DNA from: Obelidium mucronatum
Taxonomy: Eukaryota > Chytridiomycota > Chytridiomycetes > Chytridiales > Chytriomycetaceae
DNA: 64,000 bases
Direction: 5' to 3'
NCBI GenBank assembly: GCA_025765595.1
Contig: JAIVFH010000027.1
Location: forward strand, 124,001-188,000
This document shows positions 16,296 to 27,201 of the stretch, piece after piece (positions within the stretch are counted from its first letter, which is position 1; each line of letters starts with the position of its first letter). The notes beneath the pieces are model-generated. The model was given only the letters and a program-made list of their open reading frames with translations. It was not told the origin of the DNA and searched no databases. The translations under genes were made by a program, and so were the position numbers.

Positions 16296-19289
16296 TCAAT
16301 AAAAGTCTGTTACAACTTCAGACCCGGTTCCCTTTATGAGCATGATGTGGGGAATTCCCTCCACCATCTCTCTCAAGCACTCTATATAATTTAGTTTGGC
16401 ACATTCATCGTTGTTTTCCCGAACAACTCCAGGTGAAGGGAGGTTTGTCATTACAATTCGGGAACGCGGCGACTTTTCCCGAATCACTGCATTCACACTT
16501 TGAATAAATTTGATCCGAACTTCATGGACGCCTATCGAATTGTTTGACGCAGTATTTCCAGCCGCAACCGTATCGTTTGATGCAGCTGATTCCCGAAAAT
16601 CCGTAGTACTCCACAGACTCATTGAACTCTGCTTACGAGAAGCCGCAGGCCCGACCCCAACAACAAGATCCGAATCCAATAACCCAAAAGTCTCCCCATC
16701 ACAACAAGTTTTCATTGGTATAACCTGGGTAAACGCAACAATCCGCAGCCCCTTCAAAGTTCTCAAGAGATTCCGCTTCATTGCGTTGCAGTCGTCTGTT
16801 TCATTTGCAATGACGAATATCCGAAGCGCGCAGTGTCTCCATTCCCGGTTCCTCAACAGTATGTGTGCAATGAGGGTTAGTATCCCGCCGTCCAGCAAGA
16901 TCCAATAAATGTCTACGGTTTGGTCTATAATAGTAGCTGCATCAGAAAGTATAAGGCTTAGAGGGGCTTCTTGTTTTTTGACTAGCAAGACGGCTTTATC
17001 GAGGAGAATGATTCCTCGAAGGACATCGGCAAAGTCGGTGGTCATATCTGAAGGCCAGTTCAACATGACTGTGTTTGAACGCAAGAGTCCGATTCCGCAG
17101 CATTGGATGGAGTTGAATACACCAGAGCGAAATGTAGGAGCTAGTACGGCTTGTGGGAATGCGTGAATGTGGTGTTTTCGTGCTTCCTCCAAAAGACACT
17201 ATAATGAATGATGATGATGATGATAAAAACAAAAACGACAAGCATCCCTTTAATACGTACAGCTTTGATGGCTTCGGATTTGAAGGTTTGCGGCAGCAGC
17301 TCTGGTTTCCCTTTAACTACTGTACAAACAACAGCAAGGCCTCCCGTTTTATTCAATTGAGCGAGAAACTCCATTCCATGGCCGTCAGCGACTTTCCATC
17401 CGCTAGTTTCGTTGTTTTCAACATTGACAAAAAGCATAATACTTGGACGCCAATCCGTTGTTTTCTGCGTTTCACCCGTTTTTCTTTCAACTTGCCATAG
17501 GTTTCGTTTTGCAACTTGAAGAAGAATTCCAGTCGCTTTAGCTTTGTCGACTCCATATTGTGATCGTGCCTCATAATGTGATATTATTTTGATGAGGACC
17601 CCCAACAAGGTCAACACAAGCAATGTGATTGGAAGACTGACAAAAAAGGAGAAAAGTAAGGACGTGACGGCAGCACCAGCCGAAATGGTCCAGTGCTGGT
17701 ATTTCCAGGAAGGCTTCCAATTTGGCGATTCAATGAACGTCAATAACGCAGCAGCAGCGTTAATGAAGAGATAGCAAATCTATTCGTAAGGGGATGGTAT
17801 AGCTTGATTTAAAAAAAAAAATTTAAAAATCTGGAGAAGCTCAAGGCTTTTGGAACGTGTGTTTACCAGATAAACTACTGTAACAAACTTGAAGCTATCG
17901 TCCGTAGGAATAGTCAAGAGGACGACTTCGGCGATTAAAAAGCCGTAAAAGCGTCCTGCCCACTTGGATATCATTTTTCCTGTTGCTGTTGACGCATTGC
18001 TTTGTTTAAAGACTTTCAAGAATGGTAAAAGATCGTCATTCGAAATGGCTTTCAATAGTTTGGTGGCACTTGTAAGACCTTGTACGGAGGCGCCTAATGC
18101 AATTCCTAAGCATCCCGCTGCGGATACCCATTTATTTGGACCAATGGCTACCAACAAATTCAAATCATTTGCGGCTGAAAGACTGTTTCTAAGAAGTGCT
18201 GCACGATCAAATGCGAACCCAAGCAGTATAATGATACAGAAGTAAATGGCGGAGGTGCTGAATTGGGCTAGGATAGTGTATCTTGGGATATCCCGGCGAG
18301 GGTGTGACAGTTCTGCAGAACGACTGGATCCAGCTAATACACCTGAATAGCAAGTTGGAAATCAGTTTTTTGTCTATAACGTTTTTGATTGATTGATTGA
18401 TTGATTGATTGACTGTTGTACCTGTGACTAAGGGAAAGAATACTCCCAGCGTGTCAAAGAAATCAGTATAATCAAATTGGCCCATTGGAAGCCAGTTATC
18501 AGCAAAGGTTTGCATTGAGATTTCATGCCCTTGTGCAGCGATCCGACAGCTTAGTCCGATGATTGTGCTACAAATGCTGATGAGAGCCAGGACAAAGCAG
18601 GCAGCCGAGACAATTGAGATGTGGTAGAACGACGAGTTCCTCTTTGCGACAAAGGGGTGGAAGACAGTCGCCAGGGCCAGAAAGCCGCTTCCGACGAGGC
18701 GGCGCGCGTTTTCGTCCGAGACTTGTCCGAACGCGTGTCCGAACAGCGGCGGCGGCAGCAGCGACAGCGCCACGCGCGCCGCCGCGGCCGCTGCGACGCC
18801 GACGCCAGCGCAGATGCCGCCGCTGAACAGAAGCGCGACGCCGCCGGCGGCGGCGCAGCCGACGCTCTGCGCGACGAGAAAGTAGACGCCGCCGTGCGCG
18901 CCCCTGCTTCCGCTTCCGGCTGTTCCGCTTCCGGCTGTTCCGGTTCCGGGCGGCCGCCGCTTCCAGGAGCCGCTGCCGGCCGTCGCCGCGGACGCCGCCG
19001 TCGCGAGCGTCAGCAGCGACGCGACGAGCGCGACGAGCGCCGTCTGCCGCGTGCCGCTGCGCGCAATAAACTGCGCCACGTGCACAAAGAGCACCAGCGA
19101 GAATATCGTCTGCGCCGTCGGAATAAATATGTGCGTCCACACATGCGCCGTGCTGCGCGCCGGCTTGGCCGCAGATGACAAATCAGCCGTCGGCGCCAGG
19201 ATCTGGTGCTCGGCGCGCGAAATAGGCCGACGCGATGCAGGGCTGACGGGGTCGTCAAAGAGATCAAGAGGCGTCGAAGCAATTGTCAT
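16296..19289 (-). CDS. SLC12 cation-chloride cotransporter, copy 1
   Basis: Exons 19289-18422, 18342-17867, 17779-17261 and 17198-16296 give 921 residues with exact phase. It is a membrane carrier of the SLC12 family (animal KCC/NKCC, yeast Vhc1), which moves chloride with K+ or Na+. The N-terminal half has about 12 hydrophobic segments with the conserved TGVLAGSSRSAEL and the PSWKYQHW-like block; the C-terminal half is the cytosolic domain ending IKGTGSEVVTDFY, close to the end of KCC proteins. The subgroup is not certain. The first exon is strikingly GC-rich (about 18650-19050), with a Gly/Ser/Thr repeat near residue 112-125. A paralog of the same intron plan lies upstream. An upstream in-frame exon is possible (see 19386-19536). 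Confidence 0.88.
18386..18413 (+). repeat. (TTGA)n microsatellite in an intron
   Basis: About six TTGA units lie in the first intron of SLC12 copy 1. Confidence 0.85.
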
Positions 19290-19385
19290 AGAAAATAAAG
19301 AATATTGTTTATTGAATAGAGTTAAACTAAGAGAAATAGTAATAAATTGAAACAAAAGAGGTTCAGTGTCAGCCAGGGAGAACCC

Positions 19386-19536
19386 TGTTACCAGCGGGAG
19401 CCACGAGGAGGCCCTGAACTATATCCCGCCACATACCTTTGATCGCGTCCATCCATAAAAAAAAATTAAAAAAACGAGGAGATTCATAAAGGACAACACT
19501 TGCAGAGCCCAACTTAAAACCAAAAGAACCCATGAA
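19386..19536 (-). other. Possible 5' leader exon and intron of SLC12 copy 1
   Basis: On the minus strand an ATG at about 19536 opens a frame (MGSFGFKLGSASVVLY) that reaches a GTATGT donor at 19434 and a CAG acceptor 52 bp later. Splicing would join it in frame to the SLC12 start region. The paralog has no such exon, so this may instead be a 5'-UTR intron. Transcript reads would decide. Confidence 0.3.
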
Positions 19537-19565
19537 TGTAAAAGAAATAACCAAAAGTCCCCTTT

Positions 19566-19570
<5 letters not shown>

Positions 19571-19614
<44 letters not shown>
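19571..19614 (+). repeat. T44 homopolymer
   Basis: A pure run of 44 T on the plus strand (A on the minus strand) is interrupted only by a G at 19615, where further T-rich sequence follows. It lies in the presumed 5' leader of SLC12 copy 1. I found no flanking duplication that would mark it as the tail of a retroelement. Confidence 0.95.
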
Positions 19615-19615
<1 letters not shown>

Positions 19616-19860
19616 TTTTGTTTTGGTCGCGTCTTTTCGCTTGTTTTTTTAACCCCCTTTCTTTTTGTCTGTTTTATGGGCCCGTCTTTTCGGTTGTTTT
19701 TAAGGGTTTGTTCAGGAGGGGACTTGGTGAGAATAAGAAGGGGTTGGTGAGGGATGAAGTGTTGTCCGAGTTAATTCCAGAGTTCTTGAAGAGAGAAGAA
19801 GTTTTTTTTTTAGGAGAGAAGAAGTTTTTGTGAGAAGAAAAGAGGGGGGGAGAGGCTCCC

Positions 19861-19868
19861 TATTTATA
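19861..19868 (-). promoter_or_regulatory. TATA box, minus strand
   Basis: A perfect TATAAATA element on the minus strand is followed by a pyrimidine-rich leader (19800-19845). It is the best core promoter in the spacer and points toward SLC12 copy 1, although it is nearly 600 bp from that start codon. Confidence 0.45.
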
Positions 19869-19899
19869 CCTTTTCCGATTTTTGACAATTCTGCAATGT

Positions 19900-21324
19900 T
19901 TGTCGGGTCTTGAAATCTGACATGTACCCGAAAACGAGGTAACCAAACGTCAGAACGCGTTGGGGATAATTGCAAACCAATGAAATGCTTTCACGGCGGT
20001 TCGAATGCGCTTTTCAAAAGCTGGAAACGGAGTTGGTTTGTATTTGTGTTGTTGTGTTGGAAAAGTATTTCATTTTGGATGAAAGTGCTCAACTCGAGGG
20101 GACCTGTATCTCGCGTCCTTAGCCGCTGCACCGACCTTCGACGTAATAAATTAAGCTAATTATAGTAGGGCATATGCCTGAATGCACGCACTGGCTTCCT
20201 GAAGGACTCGGTCCAAACTGTGACTGGCGAAGGCAAACAACTCGACTTGATTGCGGCGCTATCAGATACAGAGCTCAGCGCATACCAGTAATAACTCATA
20301 TAGAGACTTAAGTACATCAGCCGCGATAGGCCGTCCGTGCATAGGTTTCTCATATTGAACAAAGTCTGAAGTTTGTTTGATGCGCGAGTCATGGACGAGC
20401 TGAGGCCTCGTGCCTATTCGAATAGAGTGAGCGCGATAATAGATACCATATAATTCCTGGGCTAGATCATCGGTATTTAGTATGGGCGGCCGCCTTTGTT
20501 TACTTGATGGCGGCGACTTAAAGAAAACGAGGCTAATCACGCCCAGATTCAACTAGTCGCGTATCTAACTTTATATTTGAATGAGAATGAATTGCTCGTC
20601 GGATTGGTGGTAACACATCTGGTGAGGATCCATGTGAGCAGAAGTTGACCTAACCATGTCCAACACACCGACCAACTGCGGCCTTATTGATAAATCCACA
20701 ATCATAATTTCGGTTGAGCTTCTTCACTGCTGCTGCTTGTAATAATTTGTCTTTCATATCAGTCTTCGTGGTAGTCAGGGCTGAAACACCTGTTAGCGCA
20801 ACAATCAAGTATCCAAGTCCAGCCATATCAAGGCGGAAGCCTTGATCAACTGCAGTAGCTTGAAAGTGGAAGAGGTAAACAAAAAATATCGAAAAAAAAA
20901 GAAACCTGCGCCACTCCACCTTAGAAATCAAAACCAAGAACCGAACGCCCACATCGAAGAAGGGAACGCAATCGCCTTAGTCAATCAAATCAAACAAAAG
21001 TGTCAAAATTCCGAAGAATGTCAAGCGATGAGACCGTTAATCACAATCTCACAAAGTGTGACTCCTGGCGTTCTGGTCGACGAAGCGGCAAGAATCATCT
21101 GGCGTCTGGTTTCGTGTCCATATAATCAGGAAGGCATAAGCTTTCACACCAGTGGCGACCATTGGCTTTTCAAGCTTCGATTTCAAGAACAATAGCTCGG
21201 AACAAACCTGAAAATTATGAATAAATACTATAATTTGACAAGCCAGTGACGGCATTTTAATGATGCTGTTTATTTAAAGTTGAATTGATTTCAAGGAAGT
21301 ATGTAAGCGGTTAATTTACTGAAT
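19900..21324. other. Spacer between the tandem SLC12 genes, possible gene relics
   Basis: This 1.4 kb holds only short frames. The most protein-like is on the minus strand at 20830-20651, 59 residues starting MAGLGYLIVALTGVSA. It is preceded by a pyrimidine-rich intron-like segment ending at about 20864, but I could not join it to an upstream exon in frame. Minus-strand frames at 20552-20157 and plus-strand frame 20842-21195 also look partly coding. I read the segment as one or two decayed genes, with low certainty. Confidence 0.3.
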
Positions 21325-24300
21325 TCAGTAAAAGTCAGAAACCACCTCGTTGCCAGTACCCCTCACAAAAACAACATGTTCCAATCCATCCGCAAAACGC
21401 TTCAAAAACTCAATGTACTCTTCCACATCATTCGTCACCTGTTCCGGACATGGTAAATTACACAACACAAGCTTTGAATCCCTAAGCTTTGATTTAATCA
21501 GCGCGTTCAATTTGATAGCCAGTCCCAGACGTTGCAAGGACAAATCTTTTGCCAAAGCAACGCAAGACTCGGCCAATGTTTCAGACGACGTTAACTCAAC
21601 AGGTGAATCCTGTCCTCTTGATTCCACTGAATGGTTGAATGGAATCATCATGTGATTTCAGCGCATCAGACACTTTACACAAGTCCGAAACAGTTCGAAG
21701 ACTGAAAACAGTAGACCGCCTTGGAACTTTACCCTTCTCAACCTCGTTACTACTTGATCTCGTGGTTTTCCCAAACACTTTGTTCAATTCCGGTGACTCA
21801 TTATCAACACTACTTGTTCCTTGTGCTTCCAAACACTTGGTCAATCCTGTGACGCCAATCGCGCATTTAGCGACGGCGTCTTGGTGCTCAAGAACCAAAA
21901 CATCCGCTTCAGCGTGAATCCCAAGGCCACGCAAGTTGTTTTGGAGTCTTTCCTTCATATCTGAAACATCGTCCGTTGGTTGGGCGATTACAAAGATGCG
22001 AAATTTGCAAGACTGCCATGCGGCATGTTTCATGAGAATGTGAGCGATTAGAGTCAGAATAGCTCCATCCAGCATGACCCAAAATATGTCGATCGTTTTT
22101 TGCCTTGATGTGTCGGTTATTTGTAAGGGTTCGGTTCCAGAGTTTAACCCCTTTACAAGGAGTACAGCCTTATCCAAGACGACTATTCCGCGCAATAAAT
22201 GTATGAATGAGCGTGTCATCTTTTGCGGCCATTCCAACATGATAGTATTGGGTCTCAAAGGACCCAAACCAGAACATTGTATCGCAGACAAGACGCCAGA
22301 ATTGAATGTATCTGCAAATATAACTTGCAGAAATGCTTTTAAGCCATACTTGGAAATCTCCATTTGTAATCCCTGGAGTCGATGAGGAGGCAAAAGATTA
22401 ATCACGTATTTCACTTCCTTCGTTTGAAAAAAGGAAGAAAACATTTACCTTTCTGATTCCAAGATTCGCTTCATGAGTATCCATAACATCATCCCAATCT
22501 TTCTGAACATTCAAAACCATACTCAACCCACCGCCCTTCTTCATTTGAGACAAAAACTCCAATTTGTTTGTCTCAGAAACACTCCAAACCCCGTCCTCAT
22601 CCCTCGATCCATCCACAACCGCCAACACATGAGGCCTCCAGTCACAGGTATTGCAGTCACAACCTTTCGCTTCAACTTCCCAGAGGTTTTTCTTGGCGAT
22701 CTGGAGCAACAAGGCGATACCGCCTGTATTATTGTTTGATCTTCCGTATTGCGATCTCGCGTCATACGAGGCAACAACCTTCAAGAAATAAGCATGAGAG
22801 CGAAAAAGAGAAGCGTGAGTTGGACATTGATGAAGAATGCGAAAACCAAGGACACGATGGAGGTTGTAGCGGAAAGAGACCAGTGATGGTATTTCCAGGT
22901 AGGTCTCCAGGATGGAGATTTCATTAATCCCAAAGCGGCTATGGAAGCGTTCAAGAAGACATAAATCATCTGTTTTTTTGGTTTGATTTTGGTTTTGGGT
23001 CAGCCAAGAAAATCTGTCATAATTAAGGAAGCTCACCAAGTATAGAACTGCAAAAACATGACAAATATGATCGGCATCGCCAACCAGAATAGTAAACTCA
23101 ATGACAAAGAATCCCAAAAACCGGCCCTTCCAAGTATTCCACATTCTGTCAACCCGATTCTCTGACGGGACTTTTTTGAACACGCGCAAAATAGGAAGCA
23201 CGTCATCGTTGGCAAGAGACTGGAGAAGTTTCATGGCGGATCCCAGACCTTGGATGGCAGACCCAAGACAAATGGCGATGAATCCTGCCAAGGATATCCA
23301 CTTGATTGGCCATCCCAGCGCAACTAAAATAGACGATGAGTCTTGGGATAGTTCTGGGAGTTGGTTGATTTGGAGCGTGTCTCGATCCATGGCTACTCCA
23401 AGAAGCAGAATGAAGAAAAAGTAAATGAGGGAGGTTGTCACTTGAGCTGCGATTGTGAATCTTGGTATGTCCTTTCGAGGGTTTTTGAGCTCGGCGGAGC
23501 GACTGGTTCCAGAGAGAACACCTTAATCACAAAGTATTTAGAGATATGATGCAACTACCCATCATCATTACCTGAAACAGCTGGAATAAAAAACCCAAAC
23601 ATTTGAAAAAACATTTCTAGAGTCGGGATACTTCCATGTGCCCAGTTGAAATTAAAATTGTCCTGCGCCTTCACAGGTCCCTTTTCAGCCGCATAAATCA
23701 CCAATCCAACACCAGCACAAAGCAATCCAACAACTGCAACTACAAAGCAAATAACTGATGCAACCGAAATACTGTGCACCGAAGATCCCGCTACTTTTCT
23801 AGAAAATGGCCGAAGCAGAGCCGCCGTGACCATAAACAGCGTCCCAAAAACTCGTTTCAAATTCTCTTCAGAAACATCAGTCGATATACTCTGAACAGCT
23901 TGCAGAGACACCATCATTTTTGAAAACGCATTCACCAACACGGCGACTCCCATCAACACACCAAAGTAAAATATACATGAAACGGAGCCGCCGATTACTT
24001 TCCCAAGATTCCGAGATATCATGAAATAGATTCCGCCGTGTTTAGGGGGTTTTGGTTTCTTTGATTTTTTGGTTGTGGTACTTGTACCAGTGGATTCTTG
24101 AGATCGACTCCAAATACCGCTTCCAAAGGCGGAGAAACTGAGGGCGGTAGAGAGGGTCAATAAAGTTGCACATGCCGCGACCAGGATAGTTTGGAGTAGA
24201 CCGAGATCAGCTATCATTGTTGGGACGCGTAGTGCGATGGTGGGTGATATGATGGTTTGGAATGTGGGTATATAAATGTGGGTCAATAGCTGCCAATTGG

Positions 24301-24562
24301 ATGTTTTGGTTTGACGCGTCGTGGGTGTTCCCGGTTTACTACTGGGCGCATTACTGCCGCCACCACCTTCGATATCAGTGAAATCTTCTGGCTTTAGTGA
24401 TAGTGGGGCGGGTATTGCGGTGATCGAGTCGGAATCTTGTGGGGCTAGTATATGTTTGTGGGTTGCGGCCATGAGCGCGAAAGACACGGGTCGACGCGCA
24501 ACGGGGGCTGCAAGTGAAGGCGTGCCATCAAATAGCTCGAGAGTATTCGCTGTGTATGCCAT
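21325..24562 (-). CDS. SLC12 cation-chloride cotransporter, copy 2 (frameshift)
   Basis: Exons 24562-23572, 23521-23037, 22969-22449, 22372-21679 and 21626-21325 encode a paralog of copy 1 in the same orientation. Shared landmarks are the start (LELFDGTPS versus LDLFDDPVS), TGVLSGTSRSAELKNPRKD versus the same site, SYDARSQYG versus HYEARSQYG, and the end VRGTGNEVVSDFY. Introns 1 to 3 and the one near 22400 are at matching places; the last intron (52 bp) is extra. The third exon is 521 bp and does not keep frame: a TGA at 22781-22783 interrupts LTLLFFALMLIS just before KVVASYDARS. Against copy 1 this is one missing base. A 47-bp intron at 22779-22825 would also restore the frame but would delete a conserved hydrophobic segment. 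Everything else is intact. Confidence 0.82.
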
Positions 24563-24664
24563 ATATTAAGAGTATTATAGAAAGAGAATTAATTTATGGG
24601 CGGGATTCGGAGAATACCTTACTAAATAAATAAAGATTGACCCCAATTTCGAACCTTGCTTTGT

Positions 24665-25186
24665 TTATTTGCAAAAGGTCAAAGGATATCGTACTCCCTT
24701 CCACACTATAGAATCCTCGTCTAATTTGTCTGCGAGGTGCATTTGGATCATGGCTGATCGCAACAACCCCAGCCCCGATCCGTCCTTTTGCCATGGAGCC
24801 AATACACTGCGATGAGTTTCGGGCATTGGATGATATAATCTTCCTGTTTCGTGATTGCAATAAATACGATCGGGATAGAATTTGGTGGTGAGAGATCCAG
24901 CCCACCCAAGTTTGCAGTCCTTGGATCCTTCGTCAAGGAGATGCTGGAACACAATGGGCGAATCTTGACTCACAATCAAGTTTAATTCCTTCCCACAGCG
25001 CGATTCGTAGGGAAAGGTAGGATCGCCGTGAGTCGCCAGACTATCTGGTGTTCGTTGCTTCAGATGCGTCAGGAAGAAGTTCAAGAACTTTTGATCTCGA
25101 TAGGCGGTTGCCGGTGTTCTTATCTTTGCGTCCGCGAGGTAGAGGAAGCCCTGCAGATCGACCTGGTAGCGGTAGATTCTGGACAT
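24665..25186 (-). CDS. UPF0598 family protein (C8orf82-like)
   Basis: A single exon of 173 residues begins MSRIYRYQVDLQGFLYL. The order of conserved pieces (YQVDLQGFLYLADAK, DQKFLNFFLTHL, FPYESRCGKELN, PIVFQHLL, NHETGRLYHPMPE, GLLRSAMI) matches UPF0598, the family of human C8orf82. Its biochemical role is not established; the human protein is reported in mitochondria. The start codon lies 39 bp from the MFSD1 start on the other strand, so the two genes share a promoter. A longer upstream frame overlaps the GC-rich first exon of MFSD1 and is rejected. Confidence 0.87.
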   Translation of the reverse strand: MSRIYRYQVDLQGFLYLADAKIRTPATAYRDQKFLNFFLTHLKQRTPDSLATHGDPTFPYESRCGKELNLIVSQDSPIVFQHLLDEGSKDCKLGWAGSLTTKFYPDRIYCNHETGRLYHPMPETHRSVLAPWQKDGSGLGLLRSAMIQMHLADKLDEDSIVWKGVRYPLTFCK

Positions 25187-25225
25187 TGTTTTTTTGACTG
25201 AGACTTCTCTTAACCCTATTGCGCC

Positions 25226-27148
25226 ATGGCCGAACTGCAGCGGCGCGGGTCGCGGACAAACAGCGGCGCGTCGACGGCGTCCGACCCGTGCGGCCACCTC
25301 GACATCAGCGACGCGCTGGCGGCGGCCGGTGACGCAGCGGACGGCGACGCCGCGGATTCGGACTCGGACACGCACAGTCTGGCGCGCCTGGCGCCGCCGC
25401 AGACACACGGCGGCGACGGCGACGGCGGCGGCGGCGGCGGCGTGCGCTGGTGGGTGCTGGCGCTGGCGTGCATGGTGAGTCTCTTCCTTGTCTTCCTTGT
25501 CTTCCTTGTCTCTAACCGCAAGCATCAGCTCATGTTCGGCAACTTCTATGCGTACGACTTGCCCGCCGCCCTCAACAAACCGTTGCAGGCGTACCTGAAC
25601 GCTACAGACGAAACCTACCAGTACCAACTCAATCTGCTCTATTCGCTATACTCGCTGCCAAACATCATCCTGCCGTTCTTTGGCGGCTATCTTGTCGATC
25701 GATTTGGAACACGTAGGCTGATGACGATCCTGTCGACGCTGGTCTGTTTGGGCCAGTTGATGTTCACCTTCGGGGTCATCTACCGAAATTACGTGCTGAT
25801 GCAGTTTGGAAGAGTCGTTTTCGGTCTTGGAGGAGAAACCTTAAGTGTTGCCGTGAGTGTTTGTTCTTCCTTGTTCTACGCAAGAACCCTGCCAAACTCA
25901 CTTTCCATGCCACAAATCAGCAAACGAGAATAACAACAAAATGGTTTAAAGGAAAAGAGCTTGCATTTGCTCTTGGTGTTAATTTAAGTGTTTCTCGATT
26001 GGGAACAGTGTTGACGGACTTTTTATCTCCCCATCTGGCAATTGGGGGTTCGGTTCCATCTGCTATATGGGCAGGATTTATAACGTGCGTTATTTCGCTT
26101 CTATGCGGCGTTGCATTAAATGCCGTTGATGAATATGGAACCAACGCAGCACAGGATGCGTTTGCATCAACTTACGAACTCATCGAAAGAAGGCCGCGGC
26201 GGCATGCCAAAAAGAGTTTCGATAATACTAGTAGAAAAAGGAGCCAATCGCGTTCACGTCCATCTCTGTCTCGTATGGAGTCTTCAGCGTCTCAGGAACC
26301 CCTCTTCATGTCGCCATCTGTATCTGAAAGTCAACAACATCACATTTCACCTCCTCGATTGAGTTTCAAAGATGTTTTGGACTTTCCTTTGGCATTCTGG
26401 CAGATTGTATTGGTCATGTGTCTGATGTTTGCAACTGTGATTCCGTTCAACACTATCCATGCAGCTTTCCTGCAACTAAAATGGTATCACGGAAATCCGA
26501 AAAAAGGTTGGCTCGTTATTTACATTTCTGTCAGATGTTTTTGTGTCAAACTGATTTATGTGATTTTATTTTGTAATTAGCTGCACAAGTAATGGCTATT
26601 CCCGATATTATCTCGGCAATACTTGTTCCGTTCGTTGGAACTTTTGTTGATAAGTTTGGTCGCCGTTCCATGGTTCTTCTCGTTTGTGGAGTATCCATGG
26701 CAATTGTCCACTTGGTTCTTGGCTTCGTCAGCGTAGAGATTTTAACCTCCCCTATACCCGCATTGGCCGTTCTGGGATTCAGTTATTCTTTGCTATTGAC
26801 ATTTTGGCCATGTATACCCCTTGTGGTTCCTGAGAAACGGGTGGCCACGGCATTGTAAGTGACTGTGGGCTTTTTTTGCTCCCTCTGTCGCTCTCCTCCT
26901 CACAACTCGATTTTTGCATTTTTTCCAGTGGATTAGCAACATCGGCGCAGAATCTCGCTTTGACGGTGTTCCCGCTGATTGTAGCGTGGCTTGTGAACAC
27001 AGATCCCACATACCGGCTGACGGAGTTCTTTTTCTTTTCGGTCAGCGTGTTGGGGTCGCTTGTTTGTGTGTGGATGCACTGGTACGACCGGGTTTATTTA
27101 AGCAGCGTGTTGGACTTGCCGACTGGCTTCAGTCGGCGGCCTGAATAA
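25226..27148 (+). CDS. MFSD1: MFSD1-like lysosomal/vacuolar MFS transporter
   Basis: Exons 25226-25474, 25523-25852, 25921-26506, 26581-26854 and 26929-27148 give 552 residues. The protein is a 12-segment major facilitator: GNFYAYDLPAAL follows the first helix, GGYLVDRFGTRR is the MFS loop motif, VAQTRITTKWFKGKELAFALG is typical of MFSD1, and VDKFGRRS repeats the motif in the second half. Animal MFSD1 exports dipeptides from lysosomes, so a vacuolar role is likely. The N-terminal tail (about 70 residues) is acidic, Gly-rich and coded by very GC-rich DNA. The first intron is 48 bp with triple CTTCCTTGT repeats and no stop, so retained transcripts would add 16 hydrophobic residues; its removal gives the spacing expected of the family. 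Confidence 0.87.
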
Positions 27149-27201
27149 ACAAACAAAAGTAAAAAGTCCGAGAAACAAAACAAAACAAACAAAACAAACA
27201 A

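Noticed and set aside
18621..19178. A long plus-strand open frame (185 residues) opposite SLC12 copy 1
   Set aside because: It lies in a GC-rich exon where stops are rare in all frames, and the minus strand has the clear transporter homology.
19571..19614. The T44 run as the poly(A) tail of a retroposon
   Set aside because: No flanking target duplication and no recognisable element body on either side.
20100..20145. A tRNA-like A box on the minus strand (GCAGCGGCTAAGGACGCG)
   Set aside because: No matching B box on the same strand and no cloverleaf; a GGTTCGAATGC at 19998-20008 is on the other strand.
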